Of a stretch of 64,000 nucleotides of DNA, positions 11,385 through 21,649 are shown in pieces (positions within the stretch are counted from its first letter, which is position 1; every line of letters begins with the position of its first letter). The DNA is from Scilla litardierei (taxonomy: Eukaryota; Streptophyta; Magnoliopsida; Asparagales; Asparagaceae). The notes beneath the pieces were generated by a model. It was not told the origin of the DNA and searched no databases. It was given only the letters and a program-made list of their open reading frames with translations. The stretch is from contig CM061142.1 of NCBI GenBank assembly GCA_030789695.1, positions 148,697,266 through 148,761,265 on the forward strand. The letters run 5' to 3'. The position numbers and the translations under genes were made by a program.

Positions 11385-12573
11385 TCTCCCCTTCCCCCTT
11401 CTAGTATGATTCTAATTTCATAGTTTTCACCAAAAAAAAAGAATTTGACCAAAAAAACAATATTTATAAATCACATCTCAATTCCAGCAACATACAAAGG
11501 ATCTTCCATCAATTCACACTAATAATTAACGACGTTAAACATCTCTTCAGTTTGAACATGTTTTACTATTGGAAATTGTAGAGATGTTAAACCTTTTCTA
11601 ATTATTAGTGTGGATTAATGACATGTGGTATGTTATTGGAATTGAGGTTTTTAAATGTGATTTAATAATAGATAATTTTTGTCAAATTATTTTCTTTTTT
11701 TTAGCAAATAATTGGGTGTTATATTAAGTCATAACATCATTGGAATCTCAATTCCAAAGTAAAGATACGTGTGGATTAATGTAAGGCTTGGTATGTCTGA
11801 AATCGAGTTTATTGAATGTGATCTAATATTATAGTGACTTTTCATCAAAACATCTCTTCTTTCTCTTTTCTGTTAAAACTACGTAATTGGGTATTTTATT
11901 TAGTCCATGACAGTAAATTGAAATCCCAATTCCCCTGGGGGGCATTATGATATCAAAGATATACTTCCGCACAGTTCTACAATTATGCTTCATCGGTGAA
12001 TAATTGTTTGATAATCCATTTTATGACATCTTCTGAAGTGCTCATTTCTCTAGTCATTTCGGTCTCATTAAGCTCCTTGTCCTGCATTTTGGTTCGTGAT
12101 TGTCCCTGAGCTTACAGCGATGTAGCATGGATGCTTCTATATTGAAACCATGTCTCATCTGTTGTGTCAGGCATGTGTGTCATAAGTTATCTTTAGGGGT
12201 TTCCATGTGTTGGCGCGTCAGCTCCATGTGTTGATGGATGTCCGTGCAATATCTTTATGGTATTATAGCTCAATTTACCAACCTGCATCAATAATTATGA
12301 CTCAGTATTGTTGTCATGTGTTGCCCACACCTTCTACGTCGCCGTCTTCTACCTCTTTGCATCGTTCTATATCTCTCTATTTTTATTTCTTTCCTTCTTT
12401 CAATTTTCTTTTCTTTTCTTTTTATTGGTTTTTTTGTTTTTTTGTTTTTTTTTTTTTTTTTTTTTTTTGGGGGGGGGGGGGGTGTTGTTAATTTCATTTC
12501 ATAACTCTATAACCGTCTTCTCCATTTTGTATAACTTTTCAGCAATGACAGTGTTATATCATTTTCTTTACAG
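11385..12573. other. Intron sequence of the IBR5-like gene
   Basis: AT-rich non-coding DNA with no exon found. It ends in a long pyrimidine-rich zone, a T24-G14 tract and the acceptor TTCTTTACAG at 12573. No piece of the IBR5 zinc-binding N-terminus or of the first half of the phosphatase domain was seen here. Confidence 0.6.
12445..12482. repeat. T24-G14 homopolymer block
   Basis: A run of 24 T is followed directly by 14 G, inside a 120-bp T-rich zone beginning near 12360. A near twin is at 29744-29782. It lies about 90 bp upstream of the first visible IBR5-like exon. Confidence 0.95.
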
Positions 12574-12631
12574 AACAATGTGAGAAGGAAAAGGCTCGCG
12601 TTCTTGTCCACTGTATGTCAGGGAAAAACAG
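12574..12631 (+). CDS. IBR5: IBR5-like dual-specificity phosphatase, exon with catalytic cysteine (partial gene)
   Basis: The 58-bp exon (acceptor TTTACAG, donor gtcagt) encodes QCEKEKARVLVHCMSGKN plus two bases of the next codon. HCMSGKNR is the HCxxxxxR signature of protein tyrosine and dual-specificity phosphatases, with Cys as nucleophile. The surrounding residues match Arabidopsis IBR5 (INDOLE-3-BUTYRIC ACID RESPONSE 5), a MAP kinase phosphatase that dephosphorylates MPK12 and modulates auxin and abscisic acid responses. The catalytic Arg codon is split by the following 85-bp intron (AG then G). The exons before this one, coding the N-terminus and first half of the phosphatase domain, were not found between 1 and 12573, so the gene is incomplete here. 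Confidence 0.88.
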
Positions 12632-12716
12632 GTCAGTTTTACTCAAGTTGCATGAAGAGGAGTATCTAGCATTGTTGATTGTCTTCTTAAAACTGGTAAC
12701 AGTTTGCTTTTTACAG

Positions 12717-12823
12717 GTCACCGGCTATAGTAATTGCCTTCTTGATGAAATGTAAAGGATGGAGACTACTACAAAGTTTTCAATGGGTGAAAGATCGCAG
12801 GCCTCAAGTAGAATTATCAACAG
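12717..12823 (+). CDS. IBR5: IBR5-like dual-specificity phosphatase, second visible exon
   Basis: The 107-bp exon begins after TTTTTACAG and completes the catalytic Arg codon. It then reads SPAIVIAFLMKCKGWRLLQSF and continues QWVKDRRPQVELST, closely matching the SPAVVVAYLMKRKGWRL segment of Arabidopsis IBR5, the last helices of the phosphatase domain. It ends in phase 1 at a GTGTGT donor (12824). Joining that single G to the CC that opens the exon at 31590 gives an Ala codon and keeps the frame. No stop or frameshift is present, so the exon looks functional. Confidence 0.88.
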
Positions 12824-14200
12824 GTGTGTAATTTCCCCCATTTTATTTGGTATGGAATTTGATCAAGCAAGAAGTTTTGCCTTTGGCTATGATGAGACTC
12901 TTTTTGTGTTGGTTTGAGGGAGGGAGAATATAAATAAACAAAGGGAGATTATACTGAATTGAAAAGTAAATAAACTTCTTTTCATGTTCTGGAAGGTTTG
13001 GTCTTTATTTTATGGCAACGAATAAAATTTTCTATTCCTTTCCATACATCACAATGTTTCTACTGGCAGTTCTTTTGCAGTCCCTATATCACTACCATCT
13101 CTTTTTTGTTATTATACGAGCACATTATGTAAATATAAAGGTGAAACACAAATCAAGACTCTGCAGCCTTTATGATGTTTCCCACAAGCAGATAGTTATT
13201 ACCCAGTATGGCTGCCGACCCAAGTGAACAAAAAAAAGAGTTTGGCTTAACCCTTTAGGAAAATTAATCAGATATAAGCCATGGAAAAATAAATATAATG
13301 TTCCACATAAAGAATTTGACCATGATTCTCAGAAAATATTCAGTATGATTTATGAGAAAAAGATCATCAGTGTCTTGCGATTTATTGTTCGCATTCCATA
13401 CATACAAACCGAAAGTTTGTTCTTGCCTATGAAATATAGCAAACCCGCTCACTATTTCCATGACACTGGCCCCAACTGGAGGTTGGTATCTATGTGGGTG
13501 TAACATCCCCATCCCCATCTCCCATCCCCTAACAATCACCTCTTACCTATCAAACTCATCTTATCACATCACTCCATCAAACTCATCCCATCACCACCAT
13601 CAACATGTCTCTTATCCCCCCATCATCTTTCATAACCCCTCTCAAACCACCCGACACTATCTCCATGCACCCATGCCCACAACGAGATCCAGACACACAC
13701 CAAGATGGACCCCCCAAAAACCCATCACAACCCTTCATGCCCACCATGCTGAGATGGTCAAATCCTGGCCACTACTCTACCCACCTCTTTGTCATAATAG
13801 ATAATATTTTTTAATGGATGAATTGGAAGTCTTGTTCCTGTTAATTTAATCAAATGTCTTATCTCATTAGGAAAAATCCATCTTTCTTGTAGTGTCTGTC
13901 AATGAAGGTTAACTTTCTACAGCTTGAGTACTGGAGCTATAAATTTTCTACAAAAGATTGAAAGACGCACATATAGTTAGTTGAATATTTATATAAGATA
14001 AGCAGGTTCAACAGAAGTTTGTTAGATTGTTGTTAGTATTTAGGAGCACTTGCAAGACGCCAGCATTAAGGAGAAGATGCAACAGCAGGAAAACATCATT
14101 AAAGAAGTTCTAACTATGCAATTATAATTATGCAAGTTCGGTGAGAAACAAGGGAGATTTGGGCTCAAATGGTGCAAATGCAAATTACATGATGAAACAT
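12824..14200. other. Proximal intron sequence, including a C-rich patch
   Basis: AT-rich intron DNA without recognised genes. From about 13495 to 13800 the + strand becomes strikingly pyrimidine/C-rich (ATCCCCATCCCCATCTCCC and many ATCACC/CCACC words), beginning near GTGTAACATCCCC. That start resembles LTR starts, but no second boundary or target duplication was found. Confidence 0.4.
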
Positions 14201-14930
14201 TGATAGAGATCCTGTTTAAAATTGAGATATACTTTGTTTCTTTATTTTATTTTATTTTAGATTTTAGATTTTAGATATTGACACTGTTTGAGTCTTTTGA
14301 GTCTTCTAGTTGTCTCAAGTCTTTTGGTCATTTTATTTATTTATTGTGATTTAGTTATTTTAAAATAAATAGATACACATTTTAAGTTCTTTTGAATCTT
14401 TTATTTATTTATAGATAGAGACACATATTAAGTTCTTTTGAGATAGAGATCTTAATCTTTTGAGATAGAGACAATTTAAGTTATTTTTAGATAAAGACAG
14501 TTTAAAGTTCTTTTGAGTCTTTTATTTAATTTTAGATAAAGACAGTTTAAGTTCTTTTGAGTCTTTTATTTATTTTTAGTGATTTAGTTATTTTAAAATA
14601 TCTATCTCATATTAGATGTGAGTTTTGATAGATAAGTTTTACAAACTTATTTATTTTATATAGATTAAAAAAATGAGGAAGTGAAATTTTTGGTGTGAAC
14701 TTCTAGTTTCTCCATAAAAATTAAATCTTTTTACATTGGGTGTATGAGAGTGGTCTTGGTTGCTTGGGCGATTGGTCTAAAAATCTCCACGTGTAAGGCA
14801 TACAAGTTGGTGATCGTGAGATTCCCGGGATGTGAGGCCTGAAAAGTTATCAAATTTCTAATTTTCTTCGTTCACAAATCTGCATCACTTCCCTTCCTGT
14901 TTCCGTCTTGAGTCAAAATTATAGCTAAAT
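14201..14930 (+). repeat. Left LTR of the outer gypsy element
   Basis: It aligns with 28632-29165. It is longer because a GTTCTTTTGAGTCTTTTATT-type unit with AGATA(A/G)AGACA is repeated several times between about 14320 and 14600. The right end is approximate. Confidence 0.7.
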
Positions 14931-15123
14931 CCTTGTTTATTTTCTGTTTTTCCTTTTTTTCCTCGTATTATTTCTCTTAGTTAGGTTTTAGATCAAAGTT
15001 AAAAAAAGAGATCGACAAAAAAAATCAAAAAATGAGAGATAAAAATAAATAAATAAGTGAGATAAAAAATTCAAGAAAAAAAGAGAAGAATTTTTCCCAA
15101 AAAGAGGAAATTTTTTACTGCCC

Positions 15124-15544
15124 TAACACCCAAATGTTAGCTCCTTCGCACACCTCTGTCGATGCCTGCTATCACTCTCGAACCTATTTATCTTTCATGT
15201 ACAATCAGGGAATGCTTGAAGAAGTTTATGCATTTGAACGTACTACAAACGTTGAAGAAAATTTATGTGAATGTAGTGCTTATGCCAATATCATTAGGTG
15301 TCTACCTACAATACTTGATTGACGAAGGACTAATATTTTCCATACCTACGTCAAGGTGCGTGATAAGTCCTATAAATTTATACTTGATAAAGATACTTGT
15401 GTCAATGTTATCACCAAGTCAACTATAGAAAGCATGTGCCTAGCAGCTGAGCCTCACCCACAACCATATAACGTCACTTGGATTGATAAGACTTCTCATT
15501 CAGTTACCCATCCATGCTTAGTGCATATCCAGCTTGCGAGCTAT
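15124..15544 (+). pseudogene. Gypsy protease-region fragment, first half
   Basis: The frame near 15356 reads RDKSYKFILDKDTCVNVITK, then EPHPQPYNVTWIDKTSHSVT and HPCLVHIQLASY. It resembles the protease region of plant gypsy polyproteins of the type with a V/I-I-D-x-G/D-x-C-x-N-V active site followed by EPHPxPYxxxW. The frame stops where the chromovirus starts at 15545 and resumes at 27105. The usual Gly after the catalytic Asp is not present (DKDTC). Confidence 0.7.
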
Positions 15545-16633
15545 TGTCACGTCTTGCTCCTTAGGGACATGGCTGTTTTCGCACGAATTGGCTAGTCCTG
15601 CAGCTAAATAGTGAAAACAATCTAGGTCACAAGCAGAGATGTACCAAAATGCCCATATGAAAATTTCATTAATAAATGAGAATTACAAAGTCAGATACAG
15701 TACCCATACGATCACATACTCAAATAAATAAATAAAGATATATTAGAGATATGCTACGGCCTCACAATCAGAAATCTATGTTTTCTACAAGAAAGTCAGA
15801 ATCCTCATATGCAGGGGCCTCCTCGAGTTTTCGTTCAGCACCTGATGGTGCAACAAAACGGAGAGCCGTTCAGCAGTCAGAAGTAAATCACAGTAATTCT
15901 AGAATTTGGAATTAAACAGTGTATATGAGAATAACTAAAAACATGTACGAGAAATAAGTAACGAAGACATGCATGCAACAATTTACAGTTTAAGATTATA
16001 CTAACAATATTCTAACAAGTATACCGGTCCTAGGCAGTGTCTCATATTGGAGAGTATAGTAAGCAACCAGAAATCTACCTTGTACCACGATGATGCTTAC
16101 CTGGGCCGAGCCGAAAAATAACAAGAGGGGCTCTGAGTCCAAAACAGATACATGATGGACTCAAAAATTATGTTCGATAAAGGGTCGTACGACCACGTCG
16201 AAACACCTGATGCGGTCATGTAATCAGAAACATGGCTCCAATTGCTCCCATGCACACTTTCTAATATGAGTTATCCCAAAACCCAGTGAGTATGAAGTGT
16301 CAAGTGTTGTTTAAGGTGTATAGCTCTCAGTGTTAAAGTAGTGTTATTCAGGAGATATTTTAAGGTGTGTATATGACGAAACAATGTCTCTAAACAAGTC
16401 CGCGGGTCACATCAGAACTAGTTAATATATGGTTGGTGTGTTATCAGAACCATGCTTCAAGATTCTAGCAGTTTTCAGAAGTTTGTCACTGATAAGGTGA
16501 CATTAAATAACAAGTCCATGTCATAAACATGAACAATAGCAGTTTGATTTCATTATAGCACATCCAAACATATTACTAGCTTTTGATGTTATGAGAATTT
16601 CAGTATAGCATGCAACAAGTAGTGTAACAGTTT

Positions 16634-16803
16634 AAACATGGATATCATGCCGCAAGTGGTACAACAATCTAAAACATGGATATCATGCCGCAAGTGGTAC
16701 AACAATCTAAAACATGGATATCATGTCGCAAGTGATATAGTACAACAATCCAAAACATGGATATCATGTCGCAAGTGATATAGTACAACAATTTAAAACA
16801 TGG
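16634..16803. repeat. Tandem repeat in the LTR, about 42-48 bp unit, four copies
   Basis: Units read AACATGGATATCATG(C/T)CG, then CAAGTG(G/A)TA(TAG)TACAACAATC(T/C)A. The last two units carry an extra TATAG. The other LTR has a shorter degenerate version near 25618-25730. Confidence 0.88.
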
Positions 16804-17037
16804 GGGATAACGATGTGGGAGGGACAATTGTGTTAAGATCTCATCATCGATCGAGCAAGGGTCACATCTATATAAAAATGCATGTTTTTCAGATTTCCAG
16901 CCATATGCAACATCAATAAGATTTTAGTTTAGCATGTGTTGGGGCTGAAGCCAAATTCCAATATTCCACTGAACAATCGCGTGGCAAAACCCTAATCAAC
17001 CGTCACGTGGCAAGCCAAGTCCAACATCAACACATGC

Positions 17038-17240
17038 CAACACCAAGGGGCAGAGCCTAACAAAAAGTTACGACAGGGGGTGAGGCCCCAATGGTCAATC
17101 ATGTCAGGGGGCTAGGCCCAAAAGAAGCTCACAATAGGGGGCAAAGCCCCGAACAGATGTCACTGTAGGGGCAGAACCCCAAAGGGGAGTCACGGCAAGG
17201 GGCAGAGGCCCAAGGGAACTCACGGTAGAGGGTAAGGAGC
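17038..17240. repeat. GGGGCAAAGCCCC-type minirepeat cluster in the LTR
   Basis: Five to six units of about 30-35 bp. Each has a G-run, a short purine/C stretch such as GGGGGCAAAGCCCC that can form a small hairpin, and a TCACG/TCAC spacer. The matching cluster in the other LTR is at about 26008-26165. Confidence 0.8.
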
Positions 17241-18289
17241 CCAAACACGGCCAACCAACAAAAACCAAGAAGCAACCGCAACGGCAGTAAGGGGCGGCGG
17301 TGAATGTCGCTGCCAAGACCTTAAAACCCGAGCCATGCTCAGAATCAGCATTGCCTGCAACACATGAAATTTAACACCAAAAATCAATAATTAAAATCAG
17401 TGCACCGATGATTGTTGGAATAATCCGTGCCACATCACCTTGTCGTTGAGCGATTGCGGCCTGCTCACCTAGGAAAGGAGGCAAAAACCCGAAAGAACCA
17501 ATCACCCAAAATTTGATCACCAATATAAACCAAAGTATTTGAAGGAAAGAAATAATTCTTGCAAGTAATCCTTAAAGCCAAAGCTCAAACCCCTTAAATA
17601 GAGAAGTATGCGAGCGATATGTGACAGAGAGCATACAAGGAAGTGACAGGGGACGGTTGATCTCATAGATCAGTGGCCTCAAGCAGGGCTACTTACCTCC
17701 AGGGTATGATGGAATGCGAGAGAGATTGAGAGAGATTCAGACTTGCAGAGGGTGAATCGATAGGAGAGCAGTGTCGAAATATTCAAGTGAGAGGATTTGA
17801 TAGAGGCGACGATGAAATTGTCGCGATTTAGGGGTTTCGAGCTTGTGGCTGTCGGGTGATTTCACCGTCCAACGAAAGAGTAGGGAGGAGGAATCATGCT
17901 CGGGTAAGTGGGGGTGAGGAATTTGGGTTGGGGGGTTCTGTGCAATTGTGAGGTTTTGGTGTTTGGGCCGGAGCTGGGCTTGGGATAAATAAAGAAAAAA
18001 GATAGAAAAAGACAGTGGGTCGGGGAGGGAAGAAGAAAGAAAACGATGTAGAAGAGGGGAGAAAGATAGCATGGGCTAGTGCCGGGCTTTGCAAAGAGAA
18101 GAAAGACAGAAAATGATGGGGAAAATAGAGAAAAGAATAAATGAAAATAAAAAATAACATTTTTTCTAAAATTATAATTGCATATCAAGGAGATTTTCAG
18201 GCAATTACATCCTATCATCCTTATAAGAATTTCGTTCTCTGAATCATTAAAAGCTAAGATACACCAAATAAGTGATGGTAACGCTCACC

Positions 18290-19645
18290 CATCTTATCTC
18301 TCATTCCCAGGTAGATTCTCAGGTGAGTCACGATGCCACATTACATTCACCAAGTTGACTGACTTGTTCCGAAAGGCCTTCTGTTGAATGTTGATGATAT
18401 GCACCGGCTGTTGCACATTGATCACTGAATGATCAACCATGTGCGTTGGGTCTCTCACATACTTGCACAACTAAGATACATGGAATATATTATGCACTCC
18501 TTCTAAGGATGGATGCATTGTAAGCCTGTATGACATTTCTCATACTCTCTAATATATCAAAAGGCCCAATGTAACTGGGACTGAGTTTCCCTCTCCGACC
18601 AAATCGAATCATGCCTCTGTTGGAGGAGATATTCAGGAAGATATGATCAACAGGCTGAAACTCCAAATGTCGTCGTTTCGCATCCGTCTAGTGCTTGTAC
18701 TAGTCTTGTGACATGGTCTTGTGCCATTTGAAGCTTCTCTCTGATAGTGCACACTACTTCCACAGTTTCTACAATCATTTCTAGTCTACTAAACTCCCGG
18801 TCACTTACGTCATCCCAACTCAGGAGTGAACAACACTTCCTTCCATACAGGGCTGCAAACAGTGACATATCAATACTGGCCTGATAGCTGTTATTGTATG
18901 CAAATTTTACGAGGTGCATGTGATCTTTCCACAACCCCTTGAAATCTAGCATACATGCACACAATATATCCTCCAGTGTCTGTATAATGGCTCTCTGGCA
19001 ATTTGTCTGATGATTATAGGCTGTACTAAAACTCAAGTGGGTGCCTAAATTTTCTTGCAGACTCTTCTAGTGAGATGTGAATCGAGTGTCCCTGGTTGAA
19101 ACAATGCTCACAGTAATACCGTACCATCTCACAATCTTCTCCAGGTACCTCACAATCTTCTCCATGTATTTCCTAGCAAGCACACTTTTGTCGACTTGCT
19201 GAGAAAGGATCACCCAAATGTACTTGGTCAACCGATCAAGGATCACCCAAATGTCGTCATTCTTTTCATATTTTAGGTAGTACAGTCACAAAATTCATCG
19301 TAATATGTTCCCACTTCTACTCTGGAATGGGCAATGGTTGTAATAAATCGGTAAAGCGGCGATGTTTAGCCTTCACCAGCTGGCAACCATACACTTTGCT
19401 ACACTCCTGGCGATGCTCCTCTTCATGCCATACCACCATCAATGCTGCCTCAGGTCCTTGTATATCTTGGCCCTGCCTGAATGAATAGAATGTTGAGAAC
19501 TGTGAGCTTTTTTCAACAGATCTTCTCTAACATCCCCAGACGGCACACAAATCCTACTGCCATGACAAGGACACATCTTCATGAACCCTGAACTCTGGCC
19601 TTTGACATGCAATTTCCAAGTCTCTGATCTTTTGCAGCTTCTCAT
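18290..19645 (-). pseudogene. Integrase and chromodomain-like tail of the Tekay-like element
   Basis: At 19439-19645 the minus strand gives a segment with LKKAHSSQHSIHSGRAKIYKDL, the H-x-H side of the integrase zinc finger. At 18647-19036 it gives STAYNHQTNCQRAIIQTLED and LVKFAYNNSYQASIDMSLF, typical of the gypsy integrase core after the catalytic Glu region. Here the usual QTDGQSER form is altered to QTNCQRA. Further down, about 18560-18290, KAFRNKSVNLVNVMWHRDSP resembles the chromodomain-like tail of chromoviruses. Stops and frameshifts throughout. Confidence 0.75.
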
Positions 19646-19950
19646 CTTCTACCTGACCATCCTTGATCTTATCTACAATAGTTGATTGAATTTGCATGTT
19701 CATTAGAGATGCAGTCACTTCAGACAAGATACCATTTATCTCTATCTCTCTGATCTCTTGCTGCAGCTTCTACTCGGTCGTGAGTTATCATTGCTGGGAG
19801 ATGACTCAGTGCATCTGGTACAACATTAACCATCCTAAGATGATACTGAAGATCCGTATCGTAATTCGCCATAAGCTCTATCCGCCGACGTCGCTTGTTG
19901 AGCTTCTTGCGTGAAGAGATATTTCAGACTCTTGTGATCTGTAAATACCT

Positions 19951-20280
19951 TCACATGCTCACCCAATAAAAAATCCTCCAAATCTTCAGAGCAAAGATAA
20001 TTGCCGCCAACTCAAGATCATGATTGTGGTAGTTCTTTTTATGGGTCTTTAGTTGCCTGGACACGTATGCCATAACTTGGCTGTGCTGATGTAGCACACA
20101 CCTAAGTCTCTTGCCAGACACATCGCAAAACATCTCAAATCTTCCCCTCTGGTTTGGAATAATCAAAATCAATGCCGAGGTCAATCTTCTCTTCAACTTT
20201 TGGAAAACATCATCACATGCCTTAGACTAGACAAACAGAATTCCTTTTCTCGTCAATCACATCATTGGCGTTGTGATCTT
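19951..20280 (-). pseudogene. RNase H domain remnant of the Tekay-like element
   Basis: The minus strand reads [20 protein letters not shown], then [20 protein letters not shown] and [14 protein letters not shown]. This is the gypsy RNase H pattern (DASxxGLGxVLxQ, then AYASRQLKxHExNYPTHDLELAA), with the catalytic Asp-Ala here Asp-Val. Confidence 0.78.
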
Positions 20281-20525
20281 TGATAAGTCTTGAATAAACC
20301 TCTAGTAATAGCCAACTAGTCTCAAGAAGATTCAAATTTCGGTCACTGACTGAGGAACTAGCTAGTTCTGAACGGCTGTTCACTTATTAGGATTTACAGA
20401 AATCCCTTCTCCAAACACCACGTGGCTTAGGAACTTGTTCGGCCAGAATTCACTTTTTTGAATTTGTCAAACAGCTGGTGTCGACTCAAAATTTCCAGGA
20501 CCTTCCTCAAATATTCAGCATGCTC

Positions 20526-20930
20526 CTAAACGTCCTTCGAATATACCGGGATGCCGTCGATGTAGACCACCATGAACTTGTCCAGATATTCGTATAATAC
20601 CTGATTCATGAGGCTCAGGAATTCTACCGACACATTGGGTATACCAAACGGCATTACCAAGTACTCGTAGTGCCCATGCTTCGTTCTGAATGCAGTTTTA
20701 TGGACATTCTCCTTCACCCTCCCATGGTGGTATCTGATCCTCAAATCCAACTTCGAGAAGATGCTCGATCCTCCCAGCTGATCGAAAATATCATTGATGC
20801 AGAGAAATGGATACTTGTTCTTCACCATCACCTTGTTCAGCTCCCTATAGTCGATGTACATGCATCAGGATCCATCATTTTTCTTCACCAACAATTCATG
20901 AGCATCTCATAAGGATATACTGTGTCGAAT
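20526..20930 (-). pseudogene. Reverse transcriptase remnant of the Tekay-like element
   Basis: Minus-strand motifs are CIDYRELNKV-like (YIDYRELNKVMVKNKYP), GGSSIFSKLDLR and AFRTKHGHYEYLVMPFGIPN, followed by VVYIDGIPVYSKD. In active gypsy enzymes the last motif is F/Y-x-D-D; here the second Asp is Gly (YIDG), so the catalytic centre is lost. The fingers and palm order is otherwise normal. Confidence 0.82.
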
Positions 20931-21297
20931 CTATTCCTTTTGCAGTAGATCATCTAACTGATTCAACTGAGCCTGGACTTCTAGCTCAGGTGATGCTATA
21001 TGATAAGGTTCCATAGATATCGGTTGGGTGCCCGACATCAATTCAATGAAAAACTCAAGAGCATGATCCGGAGGCAATCCTGTAAGATCGTCTGGAAATA
21101 CGTCCAGGAATTCTCGAACAACTTCAGGTCTATCTGGCTCAGCTTTCATTGTGGTCACCACCATCTATTTATCTAGCTCTGAACCGCACTGGTCCTTCAG
21201 ATCTGATTTCACCGACGAACTCGAATTTCGGATGTTTGGGAATTTATCTAGCTCTATTTATCTAGCTCTGAACCGCACTGGTCCTTCAGATCTGATT

Positions 21298-21649
21298 TCA
21301 CCGACGAACTCGAATTTCGGATGTTTGGGAATTTCGAACACTACCCTCCTTTGACGATTGCCAATTGTGACGTGGAATGTACCCAACCAATCCATTCCAA
21401 ACACCTTCAAAGTTTGGCATCTTGATCACCATGAAGTCCGCAAACAAACCCCGTCCACAAATCACCACAGGGCTTTGAGGATACCCACTAGTCGTCTTCA
21501 ACATGCACTGCCTGTGCTGACATTTCAGCAAGAAGTCAGTGGTTAAATAGGAACATGTGTGTTAACGAATCAACTTGCTAGGAAGAGTGGGAGGCTCCTG
21601 AGTCGAACAAGGTAAGGACAGTCTACCAGCTACCAGTACAACACCTATG
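21298..21649 (-). pseudogene. Aspartic protease remnant of the Tekay-like element
   Basis: Near 21600 the minus strand encodes LTLFDSGASHS, the retroviral-type DSGA active site, followed by a frameshift before LASKLI. Further on (21298-21531) comes the usual region between protease and RT. The copia-type solo LTR lies immediately upstream on this strand, separating it from gag. Confidence 0.7.

Larger units (their letters stand above)
15545..18209 (-). repeat. 3' LTR of the Tekay-like element (2.67 kb)
   Basis: It shares with 24761-27099 the segments GAAAATTTCATTAAT(A)AA, GGTGACATTAAATAACAAGTC, GGGGCTGAAGCCAAAT and CATATCAAGGAGATTTT, in the same order. The two copies differ by many substitutions and indels, so the insertion is not young. 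Confidence 0.85.

Noticed and set aside
12207..12583. Overlapping Phe-rich frames and a Lys-rich minus frame
   Set aside because: They are translations of the poly(T)/poly(G) block and lie across a splice acceptor.
13486..13804. Solo LTR or gene in the C-rich patch
   Set aside because: It opens with an LTR-like GTGTAACATCCCC, but no end, duplication or second copy was found, and the frames are low-complexity.
16634..16803. CRISPR-like repeat array
   Set aside because: Units are directly abutting tandem repeats within an LTR, without unique spacers, in plant nuclear DNA.
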